A stretch of DNA of 64,000 bases from Odontesthes bonariensis (GCF_027942865.1 NC_134509.1:13356017-13420016); one strand, 5' to 3'. Counted from the stretch's first letter, positions 11,620 through 24,673 are shown. The notes: generated by a model from the letters alone, not told the origin. Numbers and translations are program-made.

Positions 11620-14600
11620 ACTGACACTGCAGGAAGAGCAGCACTGCTTGGTTCAGTATAATGAGAGTCCGCTTGCTGAGTGGATACATAGAGGCTCTGG
11701 GACCTACGGGCAAATAGTCTTGACTCACTCCTGCATGCAAGAATGACTAAGTTGAGTTCTATTTATAGACGAAATTGTATAGAAACGGGATCTGCTGTCT
11801 TCCTCTTTTCAGATGGAATATTTGCCTGCAGCCTACCATCGCAGATATAAATGTATCAGTCAGTACTGTTGAGTCTGGAGGGCTGATCCCTTTGACTTGT
11901 TCCGCCCAAACACGTGGGATTTAGCTTGTTTGAAAGTGTTTTTAAAGGAGCTGCACCACAGCCAATTCGTTGTAAACAGCAGGTGCACCTTTTGTGGTAA
12001 GAAAGCAGATTACGAAACAGAAGAAACACTGCCAGAGAAGTCTGTTTTCAGAATTGATGCAGCAAGTGTTTGGCTTTTATGACACTACTGATTGTGAGTT
12101 GTGGCAAGGAGCTCATTTAAAATGATGTAGCTGACAGTGTATGAAGTAGACAGGATCGCTCCAGAGATTGAAGATTATAAATGGAACTGTATGTTTCGTT
12201 GAATTTGCACATAAACGATGTAGTTAATGTTCAAAGCCTCATTGAATCCCTGGTTAATGAACCCTCTAAATGCTGCTACACTGCAGTTTGAGAAGACACG
12301 GTAAAGTGCGCTAACGTTTTCCTTGAATGTCCACTTCCACAGAAGGTTGCCAAGACGCACACTTTAAAACAGAGAACTGACAAAAAGTTCAAGTTCCCTT
12401 CCCATGAAAATCCAGTTTTTAACACGCCCATAAGGTGCGTTACAAGAAGCAAAATCCCGAACAAAGCCAGCCTTCAGTCCAAGACTGAGGATTTCTGCTT
12501 TGAATCTGCAGAGCACCGCTGACCGTCTCGGAAAGATGAGGTCAGTTCTATGTAAACTGGTGGAGCCGACGCTAAACGATCCTGGCTGCTTGCAGCGTGG
12601 GGCTATACAGCTAATTAAAGCTTGGAAAAGTTAGTACACGCTAGGTGGAGAACACAGCAGAGGTAAGACCGAGCAAGGAGTTGTAGCCCTCAGTGCGAAG
12701 TTTGCTCACCTTCTCTCAGTCTGACTTTGGATGCCAGGCTAGATGGGAACAAAAACCAGGGTAACCAGAAAGCTAGCAGAGCGAACTCTTCTTCTTGATG
12801 TGAGGCTTACCGCAACACCGCTGTGTGGCATAAAAAGTGAATACAGTACTGTTATGATACCTATGATCTTGTGTAATTCCTTTTGCCTTCATGAGAATTG
12901 CTTTATGCTTCAAAGATGTATGGCTGCTGAAAAGGGACATTGAATAAGTCTGGTGTTGGATCATTTTTCAGTCAGTCGTGATGTTAACTAGTTTAAATTC
13001 TAAGCAATGGGGGCAGTGCTGAAACATAGCCACTAAGCTGCATCCAAACAGTGCTTAATCTGCACTGCTGTAGCAGCTCGTCATTGACTGTAATAACACT
13101 AACAAGGAACAGTGTGCTTGGCATTTTTAGAAATACATGTGTTTGCAATTTCACCCAGAGTCAGATTAATGAGGCTTTTAAACGGGATGAAGATGGACAA
13201 AAGATTAGTCTCGTATTCCAACTTTAAACAAATGAGATGTCGCTCTTTTGTAAACCGTTTCAAATTTTGGTGCTGCTCCTACAGCCTTTTGGTGTCTGCA
13301 ACTATGCAAATCATTCAACATCTATGTCTCCACTACAGTTTAACATTTTCTATTTCAACAAGTATTTGATCAAACCTCACTACTCAAAATATTTGATAAT
13401 AGATGCATAACGTGCAAAAGGATGGACCTTTTAACTTTATGAACAAAATGTTAATGCTGTGAACCTTTTACATTCCTATAGAAAAACTTAAGCCAGTCTG
13501 GCACATGAGTTGTCATTGCCTCAGCTTATGGGGATGTAGTAATATGCTAAATACGATTTCCCCTAATGTCTATGCTCTGCTTGCCAAAGATGAAACAGTT
13601 TATGTGATGTGTCTTTTAACTGCTCATTGAGGTCAACTAATATTCGTACTTCAAATGCTTACAGTCTGCTCCGACCAAGCTTATTGCAGCTATGTTTAAT
13701 GACCCGTGGAACGTGCAGAAATAATAAGATCATTTTATGAATTTATTTATTTTTTTTAAATTGATGGAGTTTTGTGAGCTAAATCAGTCTCATACCAGCT
13801 GTGGACATCAGTCAGATCCCTCTCAGTTCGGAGAATCGGAGAGAAATTCTGAAGAAAGGAATTACTCAGATTGAGGCCACAAAAGAGCAAATTTTTGCCT
13901 TCTAAAAGTCTCATTTTACACCTCATCACTTTTGCATTCATTTGGCTTTGTCACTGTTTTCCGACTGCTGATGCATCATTGCATGCACGGTGGTTGCTCA
14001 ACATATCCTGCCTCTGATAAGCTGAAATCCGTCAGGTTTTGTGTCACACCTGACTGCATAATCAACCGCTGGACTTTACCTTTCCAAAGATTTTAAAGAT
14101 GACAAGTGTGATTTTCCTCTCATTTCATTCTTTTTTTAAAAAATTTTTATCACAGTTTAGATGCTATTTTGTGATTAGACTGGTGGATTTGTCTGTCATA
14201 GCTGAGGACAGCACTACTAATCCAATGTAGATCGGGTGGTGATGACTCTGCACTAGCAATTCACAGGTGTTAATTTGCTAATTATATAAACAATCTGTCC
14301 CAAAGAACATGGGCCTCGTTTATAAACTGCACACGTACAAAAAGGTATATGCAACAAGGCAGTTTTCAAGCACAGTTTGGTATGTATAAAATGAGTGTGC
14401 GGGCGAAGCTGCCAAGTCTTGAGGAGCTATGAAAATGTCTGGCTCCTGTCAGCTGCCAGCAGCTAATTGCAAAGCACTGTTCCTGAGTCACTGTGCTGTG
14501 TCCAGTAAAAAATCCCAATGTCAGCAGATACACAATTATTTTGATAATCTATAATAGTTTAGTTTCGCAGCAGAAAGTCAAAACCCGCCGGCGTATTTTT

Positions 14601-17600
14601 GTCCATATTAGTTACACTTGTATATTTTTGCCCACAATATCCATATCTTGTCTTGTTGAGCACTCTGAAAACTTGCTGAATGCGCAACTCCCCGCAGCTG
14701 ACCCTTTGCCGCATCCACAACCGCAGTGACCACTAAACTGGAGCGCTTTCTACTGTTGCGACTTGGACATACAGCATTATGTCAGGGGCCTCGCATGCCA
14801 AAGCCGCAGAGGCACGAATGACAGGATGTGAGGCGCGCAGCTCCATCAGTGCAGAGAGGGAAAGCCCTACCCGACAAACCCCTACAAATGCAGCCGCTGT
14901 ACAATGTTGGTGGAAGGATGGGGTAAAGAAAATATGAAAAATGAATTTAAAAGAAAGTCAATAAACTGGCATGTTAAGTCTTGGCATGTATACTTACTCA
15001 TATACTTCAACCTATATCCCACAAGTTCCACCATTCCTCACTAGCCTAAATTCTTGCAAATGCTGTTCTTGGGCTAGTATTGATGTTTTTGTTGTAATTG
15101 TAAGGACCAGACCAGATAGCTGACCGTCCACTGTGGGGTCTGGGAGAGCAGTGGGTCCCTGTGGAATCCAACCAGCCAGCTGTCATCCCAGGCCCCTCTC
15201 CTCTTTTCTCTGTGTCTGCTCGACTGGAATGGACTCATTGTTGGGTCTCCCTGGCACCGGACTCTCTAGGTCCCGTTTTGTAATCTGTTACAAGAATTAT
15301 CTTTTTTTTAATTTTTTTATTTTTTACTATTTACAGCGTGCTGACTGGGTGTAAACTGACCTTTTTTTTTATATAGAAATAGCAGTTACATAGCAGGGAG
15401 CCTTTCCTGCACATTGATTCACATCAGCCACAATCCCCCTGTTCTTGACATCCTTTGTTGTGACAGTGACACTCTGCCTCTAAAGTATTTTTTTGATGTT
15501 TGTTACTGACCCAAAGGAAAGGGCAACCAACTTATATATACCGGTATGTGTATTTAGCTTCCTCCTTTGTGATCAGCACTTTGATCTCACACACTGTGAG
15601 CGGTCTCTTCTTTGCAGCAGGATTTGCAGTTGATAGTTCAGTAGGCAATAGGAGAGGTGTGTTACAATAATCTGCGGTCATTTTTGGGAGGATTCAATTT
15701 GGAGTTACTCGCTCCTGCATAAACACTCGGCTTCATGTTCATGGAGATTTTAAAAAGGAAGGTGCCGGGGATCGGGTGTGCACATGGTTTTTATGTGGCA
15801 TTTGTGATTTTCAGATTTTATGACTTCACCCTCTTTCATTAAGGAAGCTGCGCAGCCTTTTTATACACAAGGCCTCAAATCTGAGAAACAAAGTGGTTCT
15901 GCCTTCAGTCTGAACATGGCCTAAGATCTCCAGTGATCTCAATACCTTGAAATTACATTAAGAGAATACATTCCCATTTGTGCAACTCATCACCTATGAA
16001 AGCAACAGGATGTATAAGTAGTGGAAGCTCTGTGGGGTCGCTCGACACATTCATTGCAAATTTAGCTTTTTTTTTTTTTTTTTCTTCTGAGGAACCGAGC
16101 TCAACCCAGCTTCTGATGATGGAACGCGTTATGATGAGTTGTCCTTGTCAGGGTGTAACCGTGTGATGAGGCATACCAAGACTATGTGTGATTCACGTGA
16201 GCAAGTGTTTGGCGTTGTAGTCGTTTCTTTGCTGCGGAAGGACTGTTTAGTTCCTTTAAAGGGTCTTTTTCTGTTTATGTGGCCCTTCTGAACCTTTGCA
16301 GTTACCACATGAATTCTGAAATAGTTGTCCTCCTTTGTTTCTCATATTTCAGTATTTGGCTCTCTCACTGTGGTACTATGCTGGAATGTGGGCCAAAACT
16401 GTTTATGCCGAGTTAAACGTCGGGGAATCTTTGCTCTCTGAGACATTTAGAAATGTGGGATGAGAACTATGGGGACAAACATCCTGAACATGAGTTCCCC
16501 CACAGCTTGATATCCTGCCCCACCCACTTTAACAGTTAAAGGTGGGGAATGAGATGTTTTCTGGAGCATTTTTTATCATAATGTCTGAAAACCTCCTCAC
16601 AACCCACTAAAATAGAATGTTTGGAAAAAAAATTATATTTTAGTCCATTGTAGAGGGTGTAGCAAGAGGAAATGTCTGACCAATAGAAGTAATGATGATA
16701 GTTACTTCTATTGGATTCTGACATGCCAATCAACCGTCAGCCCCCCTCACCCCTCCCCCCTGCGCGTTATCAGACTCGTGACTCGTTCATGTGTTTTGAA
16801 GGCGTGGTTTCGAGGGGTGGGCTGAAGGGAGAGGCAAGGTTGTGTATTTTCCAAAATATAGCTTGCAGGAACCGTTTTTCCAAGATCTCAGACCCCACCT
16901 TTAAGACGCGGATGAGAGTTTCTCTTGGACGCACAGTTTTCTTCTTCTCGTTGTACGATAACTATTTGGAAGGATGTCAGGAACACCACTTTCCTAACAT
17001 CCCTTAAATAAGTTAGTCTTTTTTGCTGTTTCTGTGCTTTCATCCTTTTCTTTTTATGTACATGTCTGTACGTTTTTCAGTGTGACATGTTGCGTAACCT
17101 TGTGTTAGCATAGCACAGCATCCTGCAGTCACCTTGTTCCCACTGCTGTAATTCTTTTCCATGTTTTCCTGAAACTGAAAAGGATCATTAACTCTGTAAG
17201 GCAAGATAAATGGTTCAATGCAAATAATTTCCATAGTAGAGCTGGCCTATTCTCAATCTGTCACTGGTGACGGCGAGTGATTGAATTTCTCCTCCTGGCA
17301 GCAGCCTTTGTTTTCCACCCCAGCCTTTAGTTTGTACAGTATGCAAATCTCAACCTTGTCCTTTATCTGTTTCAGTCCGTGATAGTGACAGGCTGCAAGT
17401 CATCCTCATATGAACACGTGTGTTAGTGAAAAAGTCTCCCTCCCTTTGAGTAACGGTACAAAGCCCATGGTGAGAGTGGGAGGGATTTTTTCTTTAGGTC
17501 TAGCAGCCATAGCTCACTTGTGACAGGATTCATAATGGAGTGACCCTCTGAAAGCCTGCAGGGAAAATGAGGCTGCTTGTCATCAGGATCATTGCTCAAA

Positions 17601-20476
17601 CAGGAAGCCATGGACTGCCTGTGGATCAAGATTGCAGTTTGTCATTATGTTACTAAGCGCTTGCCTCTATTCCTTCGCTTTCTCCTCTGTTTCCGATTGG
17701 CACAGCATAAATAAGAGAAGTCTAGCTCACGGGGTAAATATACTCTGAGCTGATTGTCGTGTACGAGTGCAGTTGGAGGAATTAATTCGATAATGAGGGG
17801 CAGATGTGCAGCAGTGATCTGCAGAAATACGTGAAGGGCAGTTCACAGACATTCAGCGAGGCACTCTGGCTGCTGATCAGTTTTGTAAGTGAAAGTATGT
17901 TTAGTTTTGAATTGCAAATATAATTCCAGCGGGATCAAATCAGTAAGAATTTGCCTGTTGCTCGTGTGTTTGTCATTTTTGGGCTTGTTCAGGCACTGAC
18001 TCACATCCTGTGGGTATGAATTTTCTTTTGCAACGGAATAGTCCCAGTGATATTTAAGCTTATGAATGATGGTGAAACTATGAATTTCCTATTTTGGTCT
18101 TACCACTTGGGAAATGCATAGCATGTAGCTTTTACCATTTTAGAGAGCCTTTATCCAGCATCAAATCCTGGCTCTTCTTCCTTCACTGTCTCAGCTCAGG
18201 TAATTGCCAGCTATGTGACTCCAGGTGGTTGCATTTTATGTTGGCATCCAATGGCGTCAATATCACTGACATCAGCCACTTTCTAAAGAACCTGCCACAT
18301 TGTACACCACAAACCGGTTGATTTATTTGATCTCAACGACTCTGGATCACTGCCCTCACTGGTTGGAATCATTGGTAATATATTATTGGAAAGTATATTT
18401 TGCCTTATTGTTGCAACGAGCAGCTTATGTCGTTCCTGGCTACATTAGCAGCAGGAGCTTTAGTTGGTCTGCCAAGGGGGGAGGGGGGTGTCACAAAACT
18501 CTTCGCCTTGAACTGTGCCAACATATATCTTTGTTTTTGCAGGACTCTGTTGAGGGCATTGGTAGCTGCATGGGAGATAGCTGAAACTGTCAGGATTTGT
18601 AATGCAGCGTGTTTGGGGCAGTAATAGCTGGGGACCACGGGCATAGACTCGGAAATTGACTATTAATCATCACACAGCCCTCAGCTTGGTGTACAGGAAC
18701 TGTCGCTGTAGGCACGTTCTGTTGATTTACAATTGGATTGGTAATGTGTGTACACAGGATGTATTCTGGAGGCAGTCGGCTGTTCAATCGACTCAGGTCA
18801 GTGATACGTGCACAGAATACCTCTCACTATGTAGACATTGCGGTGTGAATTTACCAATGATGCTTAGTTTTAGATCTGCTGTTTTCACATCAAAAAGGAC
18901 ACCAGTGACTTCCCCTCCTGTAAAACTATATCTGGCATGAATTGTTTGCCAGTAAGAGCAGTGGTCTCTGCAGTTTATTTCCAAGCACTTGCTGTACTGC
19001 ACCACCCAGTAACACGAAACCCTATGGCTGCCGCAGTCGGGCTGGAATATAAAAAATGCTCTTGGTCTCTTTAACAACTTGATCGTGTATTTGCTGTCTG
19101 ATGTTATCTCAGAGCAGTCACAGGGTTACAAGATTCTGTCAGCTCTCCGTGACAGCATGGTTGTGTATTGCTGCCCCGGGGATTGCGAGATGGCGATATC
19201 TATAGTAGCAATGTGGTCTTTTTATCAACTGGCTGTTTTTTTTTTTACAACATTTATAACACTAACTTCCCCATTTGTCTTAGAGTGGAGATGAGTTGTG
19301 ATAAAAAGAAGGATTTTCCTTATCACGTTGGGATTTTTAGGAGAGTCCTCCCCTGGTCCCGTTTGATGTAATATTGATTGAAGCTGTAAGACAAAGAGAC
19401 GGGAGAGTTTCAACCACATCCCTGGTTGTCAGTTGGACTAAGATGCAGATGGAGATGGATCTCCATTTAGATGGAGATTTTCCACAATTAAATCAAATTA
19501 GTTTCAACATGAAGATATAAGCGTTGTTTCATTTCAGGCTTTGGAAATTGAAGGAAGTCCTGAGCCGTAGCTTTATTACATAATTTTCCATTGATGGCAT
19601 TTTACTATCACATGAGTGATCGTGACCTTTGCATCCTTGTTGCAGAACTCACTGGGTTTAAACATTTCGTAGAAAGTAGTTCTCGTCTTTCCTAGCTAAG
19701 GGCCTTCTCTCTCTCTCATTTGAAAAGAGAAAAAAAAAATAGAAAAACAATTAATTATGTTGCAAATTATATGCAACAGGCCCTCTTTACTCTTTCAACG
19801 ATCTCAAGATATAAAAGTGCATCAGAGAAGTTCTGTGTTTGTGCAAATGAAAGCCGATGTACCAAGGAATACAAACAGCAAGGTAGCTTTAGGTAGGTCC
19901 GGTGCAATCACTCACACATCAATGGCAAGTTTTTGTTCACAAACAAAAGCTTTTCTGCCTTGTCACCATATAGTCTGTTTTTGTATTTACCACATTTCCA
20001 GACGAGCTGAATGCCCCGTTTTCCCCTGACAGAGCTCACAAAGTGCAGCTTCTTTACTCACTGTAGGAAAAACTTCCAGACTACAAACACTCCTGCAGAC
20101 CACAGTCTGTTCCTTATTGTTCCTGATCAATGCTCTACCTATCAGGGATATTGGAGAGATACTAGGCCTTGCAGGGTCTCTTCCTCTAGATTTACATGCA
20201 TATTTCATGAAGCATTGAATTGAAACTGATAGAGAGACCATGCTTCATGAAGAAGTTTAAGTTTAGTTTAAAATCAAAAGAATCTTTTCTACCCGCTGGA
20301 TAGATTTAAACAGTTGATGAAAGGAATGGATGAAGTCTGGAAGGAAGATAAACAAATCCCCAAAGCTAGTGAATGTAATGGAAGTCATTTATGTAACCAC
20401 ATATTCAGAGAGAAGTCAAAGGCCAGGAAACTGTTTACTCTCCAATGTCTACTGATAGGGTAGTTTACAAAGGGAG

Positions 20477-20547
<71 letters not shown>

Positions 20548-23500
20548 CACCATAAACAAACTCTGTAAGACTCATTTCTCTCCTTCTTTCTGTCTTTCTG
20601 TGTGCACAGGTTCATCACAGACAGCCTCCATTTGGACACTGCCAAGCTCTTTTCTACAGTACACTTACTCCCTCTAGTGGTAAAATAATGTCACTGCATC
20701 CACACAATACTGCCGTATGTCTCACATAAATTTAGCAGATGTTGTAAATGCAGAGTTCTGAGAGTAGATCCCTCCTCACTGTGTTGCAGATGTGTCTTTG
20801 AAGTCCAAATATGGCCGTTTGGTTCTGGAGGTGCCGCTGCCGTCCAGGAATGAGAAGTGTCTGTTCTTTCTCAGACCCATGCTGATGAGCGTGGGAGACC
20901 TGATTGATGATCTGCAAAGAGAGGACTCTGGAGCTGCCGCTTCTGTACTCTCCAAAGGTACGACGCTGCAAGCGTTCGACACGCATCGCCAGGTTGATGA
21001 CACACTCGAGGTGTTGTCAGTCTGGTTTTGCCGGGTTGTGTGTAGCCGAGGAGCAGCACAGAGGAGTTTGGCAAGATGCCTTCAGATTATCACGAACACA
21101 CCGCAACTAAATTGTTTTAACATCTTTGGAGGGTTATTTTTTTTAAGCACCTGGACATTTTGGAATTATTCTTGGCCTCTCAAACCGAGTGCTGGAAACT
21201 GACCATGCATTGCCAGTAAAAGAGCCCATTTCTTTCTTTTTTTTTATTTCACTCTTATTTACAAACTTTTGAAAACAAGTAATTCCAACTTTATGGCCTC
21301 TCCTCAGAGGTTATGGCCTCAAGGCGGAATTCCAGAAATGTAGCCAAAAAAATATAGTTTAAAAGCAATGGGCCTCATGCAAGAACATTTTCATATTTTT
21401 ATTCTAAATTTCTCTTACTTTTTTCGTAAGAAGGTCTCGTACGAACACGCCACGTCAGATTCAACAAACGCTCTTAAATTCTGAAAAAGTGTGTAAATGA
21501 CCTGCGTAAATGATGAATCCCACTCGTGCGTATCTAAGTTCACGTGCACGAGGATAGTAGATTTGCATACTCCACGCCCAAAATAATATCATATAAGGCT
21601 GTGCTTCCTCTCTCCTGTGCCAGGCAGTGTTGAGTGTTGAGTCATGAGAATGGCATCAAGGCGCAAAAATAACAACTTTAGGGGCTCTGAGACTGAAGTT
21701 GTGCTTTCAGAGATCCAAAAAGGAAAATCTGTCATTTTTAGCTGTGTCAGCAGTGGAATTACGGGACCTGCTAAAGCAAAGAAATGGCAAGCAATTGCGA
21801 GTGCTGTTAATACCATGTCACCGAAATAAAAAATAAATGGTTTGAAATGAAAATGGCTTAAAAAAAACCTCTCGCCCTGGCCAAGCGCTCGATGACTGCA
21901 ACTAAAGCCGTGCAATCAGTTGTTGCCTCATCATGATGGCTCTTTGATGGGACGGTCCATGAGGGGGGTCTTCTGGCACCACAGCTTCTGGTCTGCCTGG
22001 GCTGGTTCAGGTTGTAGGAGATCCTCGTTCATGGCAATATTGCGCCATGAATGAGGTATCGAGACACACCCACCTGGCCTTCAGCTCAGTGCGCTGCACG
22101 ACAGCACAGGTGCTTTGATGCGTATATGTGTCTCGTGCTCCAATTATGATGGGCAGTCCAGCCACGGGATGAAAGTCCCTCTTAATTTGTACTTGTTGGA
22201 CAGCGGTGTATGGGAATTTGATGTACCGTGGGTGATAAACTGATGAGAGTTTTGATGACCAAGGGGAGCGCACGACTCACAGAGGACACCCCCGATCTGT
22301 CTCCAGTCTCCCTCTGAAAGGTTCCAGTGGCCAAAAATCCAAGGATGGTGAGGACCTGGGCGTGTGGTGGAATTGGGTTTGATCGGCGTGTTTTTCTCTG
22401 GAGTTGTGGCTCTAGCAAGCTGCATATTTGTAGCAGCACAGTCTTTGGGAATCTTAATCACGATGTCAGCCATTCGTCTGTCTCCACACGGTCTCTTCCA
22501 AGAGCCTGACGCACTAAGGCATCCAAAAGTAGCAAGACAGCCGCTGGTTACACTTCCCATTGACCTTGTTATATACAGATTCAAATGAACCTTCAATTAG
22601 TGCATAATTTAAGTCAAACAGAATAATGTCAGCATAATTATGGGGTATAATGCATATATTTATTTATGTTTTCTTCAAAGTAATTAAATATACAATCCAT
22701 TAGTCAAGCAAACTTGATTTGAATAACAGCGGACTATTTTACGAAACTCCTACGACAGGTCTGGATCACTCCGTTCGTACCTGAAAGAAAACATAAAATA
22801 CGAAAAGATTGGTGAATGCGCAAATTCTCTTAAATCACTCGTACGGACGATTTAATAACAAATCTGTGCGTACGAACGCTTCTTGCATGAGGCCCATTTT
22901 CTCTAGTAGGTTTGAGGTGATGACTAACTTTCCTCAGGTATGGATCACAAACTTTTTACTTTCAGTGGTTTAAGTTCTTTATGCAGGCATTTCATTATAT
23001 GTCAATTTTTTTTTTTCTAATCTGTATTTTGTTTATTTGGCCCATCTGTGAAAAAAAAGAAATTGCAATTAAAGTGCTGAACTGGACATTTTGTCTGCCA
23101 GATGGGGAACGGATCGCCAACACCACGCTCATAGACGCCCTGCTGGACAAGGGCTTCCAGCTCATCATCAATGATGCAGTTTACAACGTCTGCTCTCCCG
23201 AAAACGGTAAAACGCATTTTTTTCTGCTTCGTGATTTCACCTTTTCTGGCTGATTAATGGTGGATATTACCTCTCCAAGTATGACCGCTCTCATTTTTTA
23301 CTTGACTCCTTAATCTTTAGAACCTTTTTGTGCCTTCTGTTGCCAGCGACTTCGTCCAGTGAGCTTGTCCGGGAGCTGGAGGACATGAAACATGTTGTGC
23401 ACCTGCTGCACACAGCACTCCACCTGCCTGAACACCACCTGCTGAAAGAGAGGCAGCTGCTGGAGAAAATTGACAACCTCAAACAAGAGCTATCGCCTCT

Positions 23501-24673
23501 GGAGAAGGTAGCAGATTAGCATGAACACGTGCATGCCAACAAACGTCCTTTTTCTCTTTCTTTGCACCTGCCTGACAATCTGAACAATGGATGTGGCAGT
23601 CATGGGATATCTTTTTAACTGTTTAGGGGTGTAACCCATCTCCTCTTGTTACTCTGCCTTTCAGATGAAGGCACAGCTGTCCCACACAGCAGAGTTCCAT
23701 ACCTCCAGGGTTGTCTGGACCGGCATGGCGCTGTTGTCGGTGCAGGGCGGCGCCCTGGCCTGGCTCACCTGGTGGGTCTATTCGTGGGACGTTATTGAGC
23801 CCGTCACTTACTTCATCACCTACGCAACCAGCATGGGAGCCTTCGCTTATTATGTCCTTACCAAACAGGCAAGACTCAAAATCATGTGACCTACTTCAGA
23901 TTTATTCTCCACATGCTCGACTGTATATGAAGCTCCTTGAATTTAAAGAACTGGTTCAACATAGTGCAAATTTGGGTTGGGGGGTTGACAATGTGAGGTT
24001 GCCTGAAAGCTCAGTTTTTCCTATTTGTTTCCTATTATTATGTTTCTTTTATATAACTGTGCTCATGTTGGTCAGCACAAACTCTAAAGAGTTAGCCATA
24101 GGTTTTATTTGCTCATTATTTTCTCACGCTTGCAGTCTGCTAAGTTACCCGTCAACTGTTTTCTATCCAACGGACAGCTCTGACAGTTGCATTAGTCTTC
24201 TTGTCTTAAGTATTTTTTAAGGACATTAGAATATCCCAGATAGCCTGAGGGTTACCAGTTTGTTACACCTGGAGCTCAGCTGTAACAGAACCATCACGGA
24301 CACGATAATGACCCTTTTCTATTGTTTTCCCACAGGATTATATATATCCAGATGCTAAAGACAGACAGTTCCTGCATTACTTTTATAAGGGCGCCAGCAA
24401 GAAGAAGTTCAGTGTGGAGAAATACAATGAAATCAAGGATGAACTGGCTCAGGTTGGCTGAATTATTTATTCTGCCACGAGGGACTCCTCGGCTCGAAAT
24501 GTTTAATCACAGTCCATACCATGCATGTTAAGGTGATCCACTTTCTTGAAATTCCATGTAATTAAGCGGCGATTTATTATTTTTTTGTGTGTCAGGTGGA
24601 GGACGACCTGAGACGTCTGAGATATCCAACTCAGCTCCAACTACCACTCGAGCAGATGCAGCCAAAGCCATAA
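10698..24673 (+). CDS. mcub: Mitochondrial calcium uniporter dominant-negative subunit beta (MCUb), 8 exons
   Basis: Exons: 10698-10805, 20610-20679, 20790-20957, 23102-23206, 23347-23507, 23665-23868, 24336-24452, 24596-24673; 1,011 bp, 336 aa, the length I recall for human MCUB. MCUb joins MCU in the inner-membrane calcium channel and lowers its conductance. Seen in the sequence: an Arg-rich, acid-poor transit peptide (residues 1-36); the N-terminal domain (about 60-150); a coiled coil with 'LLEKIDNLKQELSPLEK'; TM1 (about 218-240); the pore loop WDVIEP (245-250) and TM2. The MCUb-specific Trp237 and Val242 stand where MCU has Arg and Glu just before the pore, which separates this from mcu. 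Exon 2 (YSTLTPSS) was placed by phase and similarity. Intron 6 begins with GC, not GT. Intron 1 is 9.8 kb. The start is the first Met of the basic leader. It runs tail-to-tail with casp6. Confidence 0.95.
11585..11617. repeat. Poly-C run (33 C) in mcub intron 1
   Basis: An uninterrupted run of 33 C. On the opposite strand it is poly-G. It accounts for the proline-only and glycine-only frames there. The length may be partly a sequencing or assembly effect. Confidence 0.8.
14311..14350. mobile_element. Solo Harbinger-like terminal sequence
   Basis: GGGCCTCGTTTATAAACTGC resembles the GGGCCT... terminal repeats of fish Harbinger-type elements, including the one at 21,370. I found no matching opposite end, so this is at most a truncated or very old copy inside mcub intron 1. 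Confidence 0.3.
16540..16900. mobile_element. TTAA-flanked MITE, 361 bp, in mcub intron 1
   Basis: Inverted ends (AGGTGGGGAATGAGATG on the left, AGGTGGGGTCTGAGATC as the complement of the right) are bounded by TTAA at 16536-16539 and 16901-16904. A hairpin sits at the centre (16680-16714, 13-nt arms). There is no coding capacity. TTAA target duplication is typical of piggyBac, but the ends start AGG rather than CCC, so the superfamily is tentative. The element at 53,927 shares both ends and belongs to the same family. Confidence 0.75.
20480..20545. repeat. (TG)33 microsatellite
   Basis: A perfect 66-base TG tract in mcub intron 1. It ends 64 bases before exon 2 (20610), just upstream of the polypyrimidine tract of that acceptor. 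Confidence 0.9.
21644..21829 (+). pseudogene. Harbinger Myb/SANT-like DNA-binding protein, truncated
   Basis: An open frame of 61 codons reads MRMASRRKNNNFRGSETEV, then SGITGPAKAKKWQAIASAVN. This is the start of the Myb/SANT-like accessory protein family of Harbinger elements (relatives of NAIF1/MSANTD). It stops early, before the rest of the domain, and the downstream sequence is frameshifted. Non-functional remnant. Confidence 0.65.
22007..22439 (-). pseudogene. HARBI1-like transposase remnant, frameshifted
   Basis: Two overlapping minus frames together resemble the middle of HARBI1-type nucleases: FLATGTFQRETGDRSGVS, then SRALPLVIKTLISLSP in the first (22182-22439), and RYIKFPYTAVQQVQIK followed by DFHPVAGLPIIIGARD in the second (22007-22273). 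The shift between frames, later stops and loss of the expected 'D-T/C-H' context show that it is broken. Confidence 0.7.

Larger units (their letters stand above)
21370..22895. mobile_element. Degenerate PIF/Harbinger transposon in mcub intron 3
   Basis: Perfect 16-bp inverted ends (GGGCCTCATGCAAGAA) enclose about 1.53 kb. Inside is a plus-strand Myb/SANT-like frame and, facing it, minus-strand pieces of a HARBI1-like transposase with stops and frameshifts. The two-gene layout is typical of Harbinger. No clear 3-bp target duplication is seen: the flanks are CAA and TTT if the ends include the outer T. The copy cannot make a transposase. Confidence 0.8.

Noticed and set aside
11537-11746. Proline-rich frame (and glycine-rich frame on the other strand)
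   Set aside because: Explained by the 33-base C run.
10698-24673. Calling this gene mcu rather than mcub
   Set aside because: The Trp and Val just before the pore, together with the casp6/pla2g12a neighbourhood, identify MCUb.
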